Below are positions 48,111-58,824 of a stretch of DNA of 64,000 nt, one piece after another. The DNA lies in the NCBI GenBank assembly GCA_020226215.1, contig CM035228.1, positions 60,175,989-60,239,988 on the forward strand. Reading direction: 5' to 3'. The notes below the pieces were generated by a model, which made no database searches, had not been told where the DNA came from, and was given only the letters and a program-made list of their open reading frames with translations. The translations under genes were made by a program, and so were the position numbers. Source of the DNA: Sindora glabra (taxonomy: Eukaryota; Streptophyta; Magnoliopsida; Fabales; Fabaceae). Positions within the stretch are counted from its first letter, which is position 1. Each line of letters begins with the position of its first letter.

Positions 48111-48626
48111 AGATTCTTTGCTATAATCACAAGTACCTTCTCATTCTTTTCTAAGAATGCATAATTTGAATGTTCTAAGAGAGGTTGAAGTTCCAATATA
48201 GGTGATTGAATTATAGAAGGTATTAATTTAGTAGTAGAAACTACTTCTACAAGTTGAATTTCTTCTTGAACATAAATTTCTACACTTTTTGGAGTAACAC
48301 TATTCTTATCACTTATAAATACAAAAATTTTAACATATATGACATATTTAGTATCATTATCATAGCAAGTGCACTCATGGCTATCAAAATAATCTATAAA
48401 CTTAAAAGTTTAAAAAAAGTCAACAAGCATGTTATCAAAAGTATCTTCAGCAAGCTCATCAATTATATCTAACTGAAATATGTAATGCTTAATCATAAGG
48501 ATTTCATAGCTTTAAAGATGGTAAAACTCACAATTATGTCTTTAACCTCCATGGAAAGAGTGCTAGCATTGACATCTATCTTTATTATTGTTATCCTAAG
48601 GAATGGTCTTCCTAGAATTAAAGACG
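48111..48626 (-). pseudogene. Athila-like protease C-terminal region and PR-RT linker
   Basis: The reverse strand reads LGRPFLRITIIKIDVNASTL, then SMEVKDIIVSF (48520-48616), the retropepsin C-terminal LGRPFLxTxxxxIDV block. LDIIDELAEDTFDNMLVDFF, SIIQSPILELQPLLEHSNYA and FLEKNEKVLVIIAKNL (48110-48480) follow, as in Athila Pol linkers. The protease is split by the solo LTR; its upstream part is at 50107-50340. Confidence 0.88.
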
Positions 48627-48631
48627 CATGG
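48627..48631. repeat. Target-site duplication CATGG (left)
   Basis: CATGG directly before the solo LTR, repeated at 50102-50106. Confidence 0.93.
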
Positions 48632-50101
48632 TGCTGGAAATCGCGCATCATACATGCACAGCAGAATAAAAATTTTGCACGATTTCCACTAAGGATCTAT
48701 GCGAATTTAGGACACCATAGATTAGGGATTAGGGTTTATACCTTTCGGCAAAAATCTTCTGTCCGCTACACAGCAAATCCGATTTGCTTCTGTCCGTTTT
48801 CCAATCCAATCTGCTCTCTAAATCACGAACCGGAATAGAAACTAGAAGATCAGATCACCAGTGCAGTGCTTAATGTGGCTGCACCTCTATGGTATCCACA
48901 CGAACCCGTGAATCACCGATGAATGTCCACAAAAACACCGGTTGGAATTGATCTCCTTTCACCTCGTAGTGCTAGCTACGCCTCTTTAGCGGTTTTGGTC
49001 AAGGAGAGGTGCTAGGGTTTTTTGTGCCTTTTAGGGTGCGTGAATAATGATAATCATGTTATTATTACCCAACAAGCCTATTTAAATAGGTGCATAGAAA
49101 AACCTAACCTATTTGGGCTTTATTCCATGTACAATTATAGGCTTACTATTGGGCCTTATAATTATAACATGAATTCCCAAATATTAGGCCCAAACAATTT
49201 GGTCCATTAATTCTAAATTCACTAGGCTCTAAGTGTGCGACCCTACAGACTCTCATTACGTTGGCAATGACCATTGATCATATTAATGATCATAAATAAT
49301 GATTAGTGTCTAGAAACACATCATTGTTACCCAAGCAATGAGAAAGTCAGTAATTTGACTAAACCTTTACACGTGATCATCACCCATGTCCTTTTGTCCT
49401 ATACATCTGGACTGAGTACGAGACATGGACTGTGTCATTCCTATATAGCCCAATCTTAAGGTTTCTTGATTCCTAAGTAAGCTGACTAAAACAAATGTAA
49501 TCGATATCCCATGTAAATTCATTTGAGCATGGCTATGCATTTTCTCAGCTTTACTTAATCAAAGGGCCCATAGATGTTACTCCTGTTATATAGGAGGGAC
49601 AAATCCCATCTTGATCACACAAACCCCTCCTCATGATATGTGACATATCCAATATCTACCCTTGCATTCACTCAACCATTAGTGACATAGAATAGTATCA
49701 AAATATGAAACTCACATGTAGGGAACCTTGGTAATCTCAAGTCAAAGGAGCATATTAATAATGATCACTAAGAACCACTCATGACACTCATATAACGATC
49801 CATGTAGTGTTCTTAATATGGGTCGGTCCAGTATATAAGTTCTCTAACTTGTACTCATGTGTAAACTTAATATCCTATATAAGTCTTCACACATGCTAGT
49901 CTTAACATATCAAAGCAACCTAATCCATAATGATATATGACTAGGGACATTTAAGAATACAACTATTCGAAAGGTATTATCATAATTGAATATATTACAC
50001 AGACAATATATATAAATATAATAATTGGAATTGCCATTAAAATAATATGATTCAAAATTATAATCACCAATATGATTGGTTTTAGGGCATATACACTAAC
50101 A
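48632..50101 (-). mobile_element. Solo LTR, copia-type family A
   Basis: A single 1470-bp LTR with no internal region. The reverse strand begins TGTTAGTGTATATGCCC and ends TTTCCAGCA. It is flanked by perfect 5-bp duplications, so it was an element that recombined between its LTRs. It shares U3 with the split LTR at 1355-1508 and 9482-10356. It contains the TATA palindrome at 49077-49090, followed by an R/U5 region that is notably less AT-rich. Open frames at 48485-48838 and 49022-49210 are not genes. Confidence 0.95.
49077..49090 (-). promoter_or_regulatory. Solo LTR TATA palindrome
   Basis: CCTATTTAAATAGG, identical to 10329-10342 in the other family A LTR. The reverse-strand transcript would start a little below 49060. 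Confidence 0.6.
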
Positions 50102-50106
50102 CATGG
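50102..50106. repeat. Target-site duplication CATGG (right)
   Basis: Partner of 48627-48631. Confidence 0.93.
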
Positions 50107-50346
50107 GTAGTTAAAGAGTCATCCTCCATGAGCAAAATGTAGAAGTCTACTGGACTTGAACCAAGACATCTTCAATAACACTAGCAAGATGTGTAGTATT
50201 TTTGTTGGCTAATTGAATTTGTTTTAAAAGGCCATGCTATAATGAAGAAAATACTAACTTTGGTATAACATTAATAGAAGCTTTTAAGTTAATCAAGTCA
50301 TGCTTAAATCTACTATTGACCATAATGCAAGGTATGTCAAACATTC
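50107..50346 (-). pseudogene. Athila-like protease N-terminal region
   Basis: The reverse-strand reading has IEDVLVQVQ, then after a frameshift VDFYILLMEDDSLTT (50110-50180), corresponding to the IEDVLVxVxxFxFPxDFxVLDMEDD block. In the uninterrupted element this ran directly into LGRPFL (48600-48616). The catalytic DLGA(S)IN motif near 50250-50320 is not clearly preserved. Confidence 0.8.
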
Positions 50347-52100
50347 CTAGATTTTTACATTTCTAAGGTAATTTTGGTTGAAGGATGGTTGATACATTCT
50401 ATCCCTATTCACTTTTTCATTACCATATAACTTTCTCTTGTAAATACATAGCTCTTTAAGAAATTTGGCATACTTAGGAATTTGCTTTATGGCATCTAGT
50501 AATGGAATATTAACTTCTATCTTCCTAAAAGTTTCTAGAATCTCCTTATCTCTATCCATTTCTTCTCTTTTTCTAGATTGTGTAACTGTATTTAGGAAAG
50601 GAAGTGGTCTTCTATAATTTTTTATTTTTTACACTAACTGTAGTTTTTTTATTTTTTTAAATTTGTTTGGTTTGAACTTTTTGCAACATTTTTAAAACCT
50701 ACTTGTTATTTCTATTTGCCTTGTTTATTTACTACTTAAGGAAGGGTAAGCATTTGAACCTTTTTTTACCATTTCTTAGTATAATGGTAAAAATAATGCC
50801 TCTTGGATTTGAATCATTTAAGAAGATAATCTATCAAAACATTGTGAATTGAACTCATTCAAGGAAGAAGCTAACCAACAAATTTGCATTTGTAAATATT
50901 GCATTATAATGTCTATTCTTTGTAGAAACTACAAGTTATTGGCAACCATTTACATGATTAAATCCTTAAAGGATGGCTAAGAAGATGAGGATGAACTTGC
51001 TTGCTAGTTTTTTAAAAATTTTCTACTAGTTTAATTGGTTACTAGGCTAGAGCATTGCCGTATCTAAAATTTGGATGATCTCCTTACCCAGAATTGGAAA
51101 AAGTTAGAGTAAAGGTCATGTTTAGGCTGTTACTATTAGTATTGGGGTTTTCCTGGAAAAACTACTGCTACATAAGCTTAATATTAATAGTCTCCTTGTA
51201 ATGTAGGACATAAATCAATAGGATAAGTTCCATAAGAATATATGCCCTAAAGTATAGCAAGAAGAGGACCTTGGGTTTGCTATTGTCCTACGGCTATTTG
51301 TCTTACTAGAGAAGTTAATTCATCAATTCTATACTTTATTCTTTGTTGATCTGCATAAGAAATGTTCATCTTATTCACATCTCTAATGGTGGTAATCGTT
51401 CTAGTGTTAAATTGTTAAAAGTTTGCTATTATGTTAGTTATCAAGTCTCTAACTATCATAAGAGTTTTATCAATTAAGGCACCACTGCTAGTAGCACCAA
51501 TCATACTCTTATTCATGAAAAAAATTCTTTCATAGAATAACTAGGCCAAGAGTTTTTCACTCATCTAGTGGTATAGGTAACTAGAGTACAACTTATTGAA
51601 TTTCTGCCAATATTCATACAATATCTTAATAATCATTTGCCTTATAGCATATATATTTTTTCTAATGGCACCAACTTTTGAAGCACGGAAGAATTTCTTC
51701 TGGAACAACCTTTTCATATCATTCTAACTTGTAACAGAACCTAGTTGAAGATGATAGATCCAATCCTTGACAACATCAACAAGTGAGAAAGGAAATGGTG
51801 AAATGCCTTCAATATAATGTGATCTTTAAAATGCTATTAGATTTCATAGTTGAGCAAATCATATAAAACTCCTTCAAATGTTTATGAAGGTTTTGACTTG
51901 CAAGACCATGAAATCTAAGGAGCAAATGGATTAGTCTAGATTTAAACTCAAAGTTGGCATCAAGTGCAGGATATTAGATGCCTAAAGGTTGGTAAGTAAC
52001 ATTAAAGGCAGCCAATTCCTTTAATGTCTTGTTACTAACCATGTCATTAGAATTAATAAGAGGTTTAAAATGAGGGATATGGATGCCATAACTATATGTA
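50347..52100 (-). pseudogene. gag of Athila-like element
   Basis: N-terminal capsid blocks (51560-51830) read FPFSLVDVVKDWIYHLQLGS, NDMKRLFQKKFFRASKVGAI and YEYWQKFNKLYSSY, then MSEKLLA. This is the retrotrans_gag signature (FPFSLxxxAKDWLYxLPxGS, FLxKFFPAS). The C-terminal open frame (50347-50559) reads LETFRKIEVNIPLLDAIKQI and YAKFLKELCIYKRKLYGNEK, the conserved Gag-protease junction of this group. Stops and frameshifts separate the two ends. Confidence 0.92.
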
Positions 52101-52800
52101 TTTTTAGTCCTATAAAGAAAATGAAAAGTATTTCATGATTAAAATCTAGTAATTAACTAATTGATTACCTAGTCATACACTAGACTACACTAAAGTACAC
52201 TAGACAAAACTATAAAAGCTCAAAAAGACTAAAATACCAATGTAGAATTAAAAATCACTCAAAATAACTTTAATTGACCTATTTAAAAGTTTTTAAAATG
52301 CATAGGACCACCACAGAATGAAAGCTTTTAACATTTGGGACCCAACTATAAAATAAAAAACTTTAAAAAATAAAAAGAAAAGATCTAAATGATGGAATTT
52401 AGCCAAAAAATAATAGACCTTAGGGATATATATCCTAAGGTCTATCCAAATTTTTTTTTAACTAGCATAAAAGTTATTAGGTCAATCAGAGATAGTGACC
52501 TTGTAACACTGTTAGGGAAGTAGGTAGTATATATGTAGTCTATACATGAACCTAGAACTTCTAATAAAATGTAAAATGCAATGATATATGTTGGGATATG
52601 GTAAATTCAAGTGTAGGAATATTCAATAGCAAGAGAATGCAAGGAAATGTGAAGAAATGATAGATTCCCTAAGAATAAGGAAATACTAATAGATGTAAAA
52701 TTGACTAGATACTAACAGATGCAAAATTGATCGTAAGAAGATTAAATAATTATGCAATACAAAGTTGATAAATGGTGAGAAGGGATGAATTTAAGTGGAT
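52101..52800 (-). other. Athila-like leader between PBS and gag
   Basis: No gene seen. There is a short imperfect repeat near 52680-52740 (TACTAATAGATGTAAAATTGA against TACTAACAGATGCAAAATTGA, quoted in part), the usual untranslated leader. Confidence 0.5.
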
Positions 52801-52820
52801 CCTCAACAATAGTGCCGAAA
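52801..52820 (-). other. Primer-binding site relic, tRNA-Asp type
   Basis: The reverse strand reads TCGGCACTATTGTTGAGGA, followed by TCC. The 3' end of plant tRNA-Asp predicts TGGCGCCGTTGCCGGGGA. Most differences are C-to-T or G-to-A. It lies a few bases from the LTR end (52825), the right position for Athila-like elements. Confidence 0.75.
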
Positions 52821-52824
52821 TTTT

Positions 52825-54433
52825 GAATGTTTTGTCATAATAGAATCAAAATTGGAATATTAGCTTGATAAAAAATATTTTGTAGTAAAAGGTGACAAAC
52901 TCAATCAAACTTTAGTGATCCTCTTGACATATCTTATCACAATGATTTACTTTAATTACAAATAAAATGCAAACAGAATGCAGATAGAATGTAGATAAAA
53001 TGCAAAATAAAATGTAAACAAGACAAAATGCAAACAATACGTAAGAATTTAAATAAAACTAAATGAGGTGGTTTTTATTTGAAGCTTAAATAGAATATAT
53101 TTATAAAAATAAAATGTACGAATAGCATAAAAAGATAAAAAATCAAAACATCAAAATAATGATCCAAGGATATGAGGGTTTCAAGTTTAGAATTTAAAAT
53201 CTATTAATCACAAATCATAAATTAATTGATAATCCTAACTAATTTTTCAACCTAGAATCTTGCAAAACCCTTAAAATGATTTATAAACTTTATGCTAGAT
53301 AGTCATCTAGGATTTAATTAATTAATATTAGTAGAGTTAAGCAACTACTATAATCTATAAAGCCAAATCAAAATTAATTTTAAAATAGAATTTAGTTGAA
53401 TTGAAGGATTAAACTAGAAATCTTTGATTTAATAATTCAACCCTCTATTCCTACATGAAAATTATGACTGACCAACCATAATCTAACATAAAATAGATAA
53501 ACATAAAAAATCACAAGGTTAAATACAAATTGCATGAAATTAGCATTTAACTCATGCAATTTCAAGCAATTAAAACAAAAAATGAGGGGAAAATAAAAAT
53601 CATGAAAAAAGTTAACATTATAGCTTAGGATCTCATAATCCAAATAAAGATAAGTCTAAAATTCTTTGAATTGATCAAGAATTTAGCATTCCATGGCTAA
53701 AAAAGAAAAGACTTCAAAAAGAGAATAAAGTTGTCTTAGTTTTTATGTAGAATTATCTAGAAGAGTTGAAGTATACTTATCTTTTGAGGCACAAAACTCT
53801 ATATCTAATTTGCTATTATCTAAAGCCTAATGGACCAAAATGATATGACTTCTAGGATTACAAAGAACCAGGCCTTGATAGTTTTTAGAAGCCCATAACA
53901 AATTCACAAAATAAACCATTACAAGATTTACTACAATAAAAATTATAAGTTTGACTTCTAGCTTTTATAACACATTTAAACTATATAGTTTCACTAAACC
54001 ATAAACACAAAGTCTTTAGGGCTGGATTTTAGAAAGCTTTGGGCATAGGTTTTAACTTGATTGAACCTCTAGAACTCTAATATGACCTAAAAATCAAATT
54101 TAGCTCAGTTTGGATAAAAATAAAGCATCAACTTCTAAACTAAATTTAACTCTTAAGACGTTTGAAGTGGGATTTGATCAAAACATAAAAGTTATAAAGC
54201 TTCCTTTAAGCTTTCCTATAGTATAAATATTATTCATATTTAATACTCAGTGCTTAAGTTATGGCTAAAAACTTCAAATAGTGTAAAAATTCAATATCAA
54301 TAAAAAAATTTCAAAACATTAGAAAACTAAAATCCAAACACATAACAAGGCCAATTCCTTAAAATTAAGCATATAAAACACATTAAAAGGTATAAAATAG
54401 GAGGAAATAATATAGACAAAATCTTAAATATTA
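52825..54433 (-). repeat. Athila-like 5' LTR
   Basis: Direct repeat of 42046-43504. It starts TGAATGTTTTGTCATAATAG on the forward strand and ends AATCTTAAATATTA, next to the TTCAC duplication. It is longer than its partner because it keeps about 100-150 bases around 53980-54120. Confidence 0.87.
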
Positions 54434-54438
54434 TTCAC
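54434..54438. repeat. Right target duplication of Athila-like element (TTCAC)
   Basis: Compare CTCAT at 42041-42045 and CTCAC at the empty site in copy 1. Confidence 0.7.
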
Positions 54439-54660
54439 TAAAGATAAAAGGTTGAAAAAACTAAAAGAGGAACTTATACAGGCTTAAAAGACCTTTTAGA
54501 TGGAGATTAACATTGCAAATGAGTTCTTAGTAGACTACCCTTAGTAGACTTTTTAAAGGCCAAAGCTCAAGTTAAATATTTCAATCTAAACCTACTAATT
54601 GATTGCTTTGAGATGTTAGATGAGAAGGTGGTATCAAAGTTGCAATTAGTAGACTACTCT
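54439..54660 (+). pseudogene. Antisense ORF of copy 2, C-terminal tail
   Basis: Reads KRLKKLKEELIQA, a stop, then MEINIANEFL, a Lys/Glu/Leu-rich probable coiled coil matching 33230-33330 of copy 1. It was joined to 41940-42040 before the Athila-like insertion. Confidence 0.6.
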
Positions 54661-54849
54661 CAGTTATTATGTTTATGCTTTTAGCATACAAGCTATTTCT
54701 TTAACCTTTTTATAAATTTAAGTATTTTAGATTTACATTTGTATTTAACATATTATGATTGATGTTTGAATGCCTCATTTAGTTATTTCATCTTACTTTA
54801 TTAGCTTTTAGTATTGTGCTTATGTTTTGATGAATTGATTTTATATGTT

Positions 54850-55015
54850 TATCTCCGGCTGAGGGATATACTTGGGTTTTTTTTTACTAAGGATTGAGTC
54901 CACATTTTTATTTTTGATGGATCTACTATGACTTTTTATGCTAAAGGATTTGCTTGGGCTTCTATCAAGGATCAAGTCTGGGTTTTATTATTAAAGGATT
55001 TGCTTGGCCTTATAT
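54850..55015. repeat. Degenerate minisatellite of Tat-like copy 2
   Basis: GAGGGATATACTTGGGTTTT, AAGGATTTGCTTGGGCTTCT and AAGGATTTGCTTGGCCTTAT phrases alternate as in 33650-33850. Confidence 0.6.
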
Positions 55016-56300
55016 GACTTATGCTAAAAATAATCTAAAAATTTTATGTCATTCATATATAAGTAAAATATTGTTTAAAATGCATCACATTCTAACTTTA
55101 GGGTATGGCTTTTTTGTTAAGTTTTTCAAGTTGATAAGCTCCATTTTGTAAAGCTTTCTTGGTGTAGAATGGCCTTTTCCATATTGATGCTAGCCTTTTA
55201 TTTTGAGAGAGTTATTGCACTCCTTTTATCTTCCTCAACACTGGGTTATTTTCTTTAAAAGAATTGATTTTAACCTTTTTGTTGAAGAAATAGGCAAGCC
55301 TTTTTTTGTATTATGTCATCCTTATTTAGGTAATTTCCCTTGCTTTTTCTAGCAAATCCATTTCTTTTCTTTGTCTTTATTGATTCATTTTTGTAATGTA
55401 AGCCTTTCTTTGCTCAAATGTTTCCCTTACCTTTACTAGCATCATTACTTATGTGCCATATGTTAGATAGAATGGTGTTTCCTTAATTATTATTTGTGGG
55501 GTTGTCTTGTATGACCAAAGAATACTTAGCAGCTCATCTATCTAGCCTCCTTTTGCTCTATCCACCTTTTTTTTAAGTCTATTGGGAATTATCCTTTTAG
55601 CTAGCTTAACTTGTCCATTTGCTTGTGAATGTTCAACCATTGTTACCTAGACTATCATGTTAAGAATTGTTAATCTTTATTTTTGTTATGAATAAAGGCT
55701 AATGATTTTTTGGATATTATAACTTTCATAGAAAGAGACAAATTTTTTTCTTGTAAACTGCATGATATTGTCAGTTATTGTTATTATTCATGGTAACTTG
55801 AACTTACAAAATAGGATCATATTTGTTAGTGTATAATGTTGTATGGTATAGTACTTTTAAGTTTAAGTGACCTTTATGCCTATAAATTACATTCTTCCAT
55901 AGAAATTTCTTGGTATTTTAAGTTTTTATTATTGCTAAAGGTTTTGCCTCAATGCATTTATTAAAATAGTTTACTACTGCTGTGAGAAACTTCCTTTATT
56001 TAGTCATCTTTAGGAAAGGGCCTAGAAAATTGATCTCTATGCAAATTGTCATAAAGATGTTATTGTAGTCTATTCCATTGCTAGTTTCCTTGGCATTTTT
56101 CCATACTTTTGGCAATTGTCGTATTTCTAAGCTAGTTAAAAGGCATCATTTTTCATAGTTGATAAAAAATAATTAGATCAAATTACTTTTAGCACTAATG
56201 TCATTTATCTTATATGGCTTATGCATATTCCCTCATGGAGTTCCTTTAGCAAGTAATCAACTTCTTTTAGTGTTGAACACTTTAGTAGTGGGAGTGAAAA
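55015..56300 (-). pseudogene. Integrase of Tat-like copy 2
   Basis: The reverse strand reads VVNYFNKCIEAKPLAII (about 55935-55985), where the first catalytic Asp of VDYFTKWIEAKPL is Asn. It continues IITITDNIMQFTRKKF (about 55742-55790), where the second catalytic Asp (TDN) is kept. Copy 1 shows the opposite pattern. An N-terminal zinc region trace is near 56200-56270. Several stops. Confidence 0.83.
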
Positions 56301-56399
56301 ACTTATATAATTCCTTATTGTGTAGGAAAAATTTGGCAGACCTTTTGATGGGTTTCCTTGCCTTTTCCTATTCTATCAAACATGTTTTATTCATCAAAT

Positions 56400-57010
56400 G
56401 ATTGATAATTAGTGTTATTTATGACTTTCTTTCTTCAATGGCTAGCATTTCATCCTTTTCTATGCTAGGGTTCTAGATTATTTCTTGTAATATTTTTTTG
56501 TTATTGCTTTTTGACTTCGCATTGGCTAACTTTGCCAATGAGTTTGCTCAATTATTTTGTTTTTATAAGATTCTTCTCACTTTATGGGTAAACTAGTTTA
56601 GTAGCCCTTTTACTTTTCAATGTATTTCTTCAATACTAGCTTTTTACTTCTATTCTCCATTTTTTTTATTTATAACTAGTTATGAGTCACTCAAAATGAT
56701 TCACTTGGTTCTAATTTCTTTTGCTAAGTGTGCTTCTATAATCAAAGCTTTGTATTTCACCTAGTGGTTTGTGGCATAGACACTAAATTTTATAGAATAT
56801 TCTAAAGTCAAACCATCTATTCCTTCTAGAATTATTGTTGCTCTATTGTCTTTCTTGCTAGAAAAGCCATCCATATATAAACTCCACATTTATACTAATT
56901 TTTTATCCTTTTTTTTTGGTTAATTTGACCCCAATGTTTGCCAACACTTGCAATTTTACTACTTTCTTCACCTCATATTTGATCCCCTATTCTGATGATT
57001 CAACTAACCA
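56400..57010 (-). pseudogene. RNase H of Tat-like copy 2
   Basis: Homologous to 35190-35830. The reverse strand reads SLYMDGFSSKKDNRATIILE (about 56823-56884), the WTLYVDGSS-type block with Asp kept. The rest is degraded. Confidence 0.75.
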
Positions 57011-57189
57011 TAATACTAGCCTTCCCACCAAATCAAGTTTTTAGAGGATTTATTATATTGGTCAATCTATTCAGGCTATAATTTGGTATGCTTAAAAATG
57101 TGATCTAATTTTTTTTTGAAGTTATGAGAAAAGTAAATGCAAGCTGCTTTATCTTTTGGTATCTTCACTCTTATTTGTGCAACACCTTT

Positions 57190-58190
57190 CTCAGAAAGTA
57201 AACTAGCTTCTACTCGTTATCATTCTCTATGATTATAATTGAGGTGATGACTTCTTCGAATGCGACTATATATATATAAAGGCTTTTTCTTTTGTATTTC
57301 TAATTAAATTAGTGGTTCTAACAAGTACCTCTTCAAGTCACTAAAAACTCCTTCATAGGAATTATTTCATAAAAAAATTTAGGTTTTTTTACTAAATTAT
57401 AAAATCAGAGAAATTTATCATCTAACCTATACATAAATCTTGACAATGTAACTAACCTTCCATTCAACATTTGCACCTTTTGCATATTCTCTAGGTTAGT
57501 CATGTTGATTATTACTTGGAATTTTGTTGGATTTGCCTTAATTTCTTATTTGATCAACGTGAACCTAGGAAACTTCCTTGCTTAGATGCCAAAGGTGCAT
57601 TTTAAAGGGTTAAGCCTCTTCTTGTGTTCCTTAATACACTAAAGGCTTCCTCTAGGTCTTTCAAATGCTACACAGAATTTTAGGAATTCACTATTATATC
57701 ATCCATATATACTTCCAGTTACAGCCTATTTGCTTATAGAAGACTCTATTTATTAGGTGCTTTTATACGGCACATTTTTTAATTTGAACAACGTTACCCA
57801 ATAGTAGAATATCCTTTAGTCTATTATAGAGATTATTTTTTCTTCATCGTATTATGCATCCTCAATTATTATCGAGATAAAGCATCTTTAAATCTTAATC
57901 CCTCAAAGTCTATTGCACTGTCTACTAGTTAGTCAATGTTGGGCAAGTGGTCTACGGGACTTCTCTTATGAAGCTTGCTTTTAAAAACTTCTCCATTTCT
58001 TTTATGATTGCTTCGCACCACTTAACTCCAAAGTTTGTCTTCTTTTGCTAATCTACTTAGCATTTAGGTATATCCTAAGTTTATGGCATGCTATGTAGAT
58101 CTTAACTCTAGGTATATCAAAAGGCTTTAATGCAAATATTTCTACATATTTCTTAGAACTCCTATTAGTGCCTTTTTCAGAATAACCATA
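57190..58190 (-). pseudogene. Reverse transcriptase of Tat-like copy 2
   Basis: The catalytic block EVYMDDIIVNS (about 57685-57716) has both Asp residues, unlike copy 1 (VDN). Flanking RT sequence follows copy 1 collinearly but is frameshifted in many places. Confidence 0.8.
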
Positions 58191-58194
58191 GTCT

Positions 58195-58394
58195 TAACTA
58201 TCCATTCATCACCTTCTTCGAAGAGATATATGTCTTCCAATTTTGACAATGATTCAAGCCTTCTAGGATTTGTGTCCCTAGCATATAATGTTACAATATT
58301 GACCATTTAGTAATCCTTTTTCATAGGCTTCTTGATAATCACAAGCTTTGTTCAGCTTGTGTTAGGATTTTGTTTTTCCAAGCTTGCCATATAA
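58195..58394 (-). pseudogene. Truncated protease-RT linker of copy 2
   Basis: Matches 37120-37315 of copy 1 (post-protease CYMASLE-like region) and then ends at the copia E LTR. The protease and gag of copy 2 are not in the window; they may lie beyond the copia insertion. Confidence 0.7.
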
Positions 58395-58807
58395 TGTTAG
58401 GAAAATTTAATAATTTAATCGATCAAATTAAATGCAAAATTATACATACTTGATTTGCCTTTTTAGATTTTGATGTTGTATTTCACTACACGATTGCTAA
58501 GAATCACCTTTTGTTAAGAACTCTTGCTTTTGTCGACAACAATTTTACTAAAACCACACTCACAATTTTCTAGAGAGAAGAAGATGAAAAGAATTTCTCT
58601 GGCTCTGTATATTGAATATTATGTTCTCTCTCTTTCTTTCTTTCTAATAGGAAGTAGTTAGTTTTCTTTCTTTCTCCCATTTTTCCACTCTTATGATCAA
58701 TTATCTAAAAAATTAATTGCATGATTTTAATTTTTGAATTCAAATTCAAATAAAATAAATATTTATTATATGATAAATGTGGATCACCCATTATGGTTGT
58801 CCCTACA
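58395..58807 (-). repeat. Copia E 3' LTR
   Basis: Forward strand TGTTAGGAAAATTT ... GTTGTCCCTACA, so the element-sense ends are TGTAGGGACAAC and CTAACA. It is followed directly by a polypurine tract. The left flank TATAA (58390-58394) predicts the same 5 bases after the missing 5' LTR. Confidence 0.82.
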
Positions 58808-58824
58808 TTCATCATCTCCCACTC
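58808..58824 (-). other. Polypurine tract of copia E
   Basis: The reverse strand reads GTGGGAGATGATGAA immediately before the 3' LTR. Confidence 0.7.

Larger units (their letters stand above)
42046..54433 (-). mobile_element. Ty3/gypsy Athila-like LTR retrotransposon, nested in Tat-like copy 2
   Basis: A 12.4-kb reverse-strand element (about 10.9 kb without its inner solo LTR). It has a 5' LTR at 52825-54433, PBS at about 52801-52820, gag, protease, RT, RNase H, INT, a long 3' non-coding region and a 3' LTR at 42046-about 43504. Size, tRNA-Asp-type PBS and the Gag/RT sequence blocks fit the Athila branch. All domains are broken. It sits inside the coiled-coil part of the antisense ORF of copy 2, flanked by imperfect CTCAC-type target duplications. 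Confidence 0.88.
54439..58394 (-). mobile_element. Ty3/gypsy (Tat-like) element, copy 2, right segment
   Basis: Continues copy 2 after the Athila-like insertion. It holds the tail of the antisense ORF, a repeat spacer, INT, RNase H, RT and the start of the post-protease region. Homology to copy 1 (33230-37310) is collinear. It stops at AAGCTTGCCATATAA (58380-58394), exactly where the LTR of copia E begins. Confidence 0.85.

Noticed and set aside
48485..48838. 117-codon forward open frame
   Set aside because: It spans the junction of Athila-like protease and the solo LTR, so it is fortuitous.
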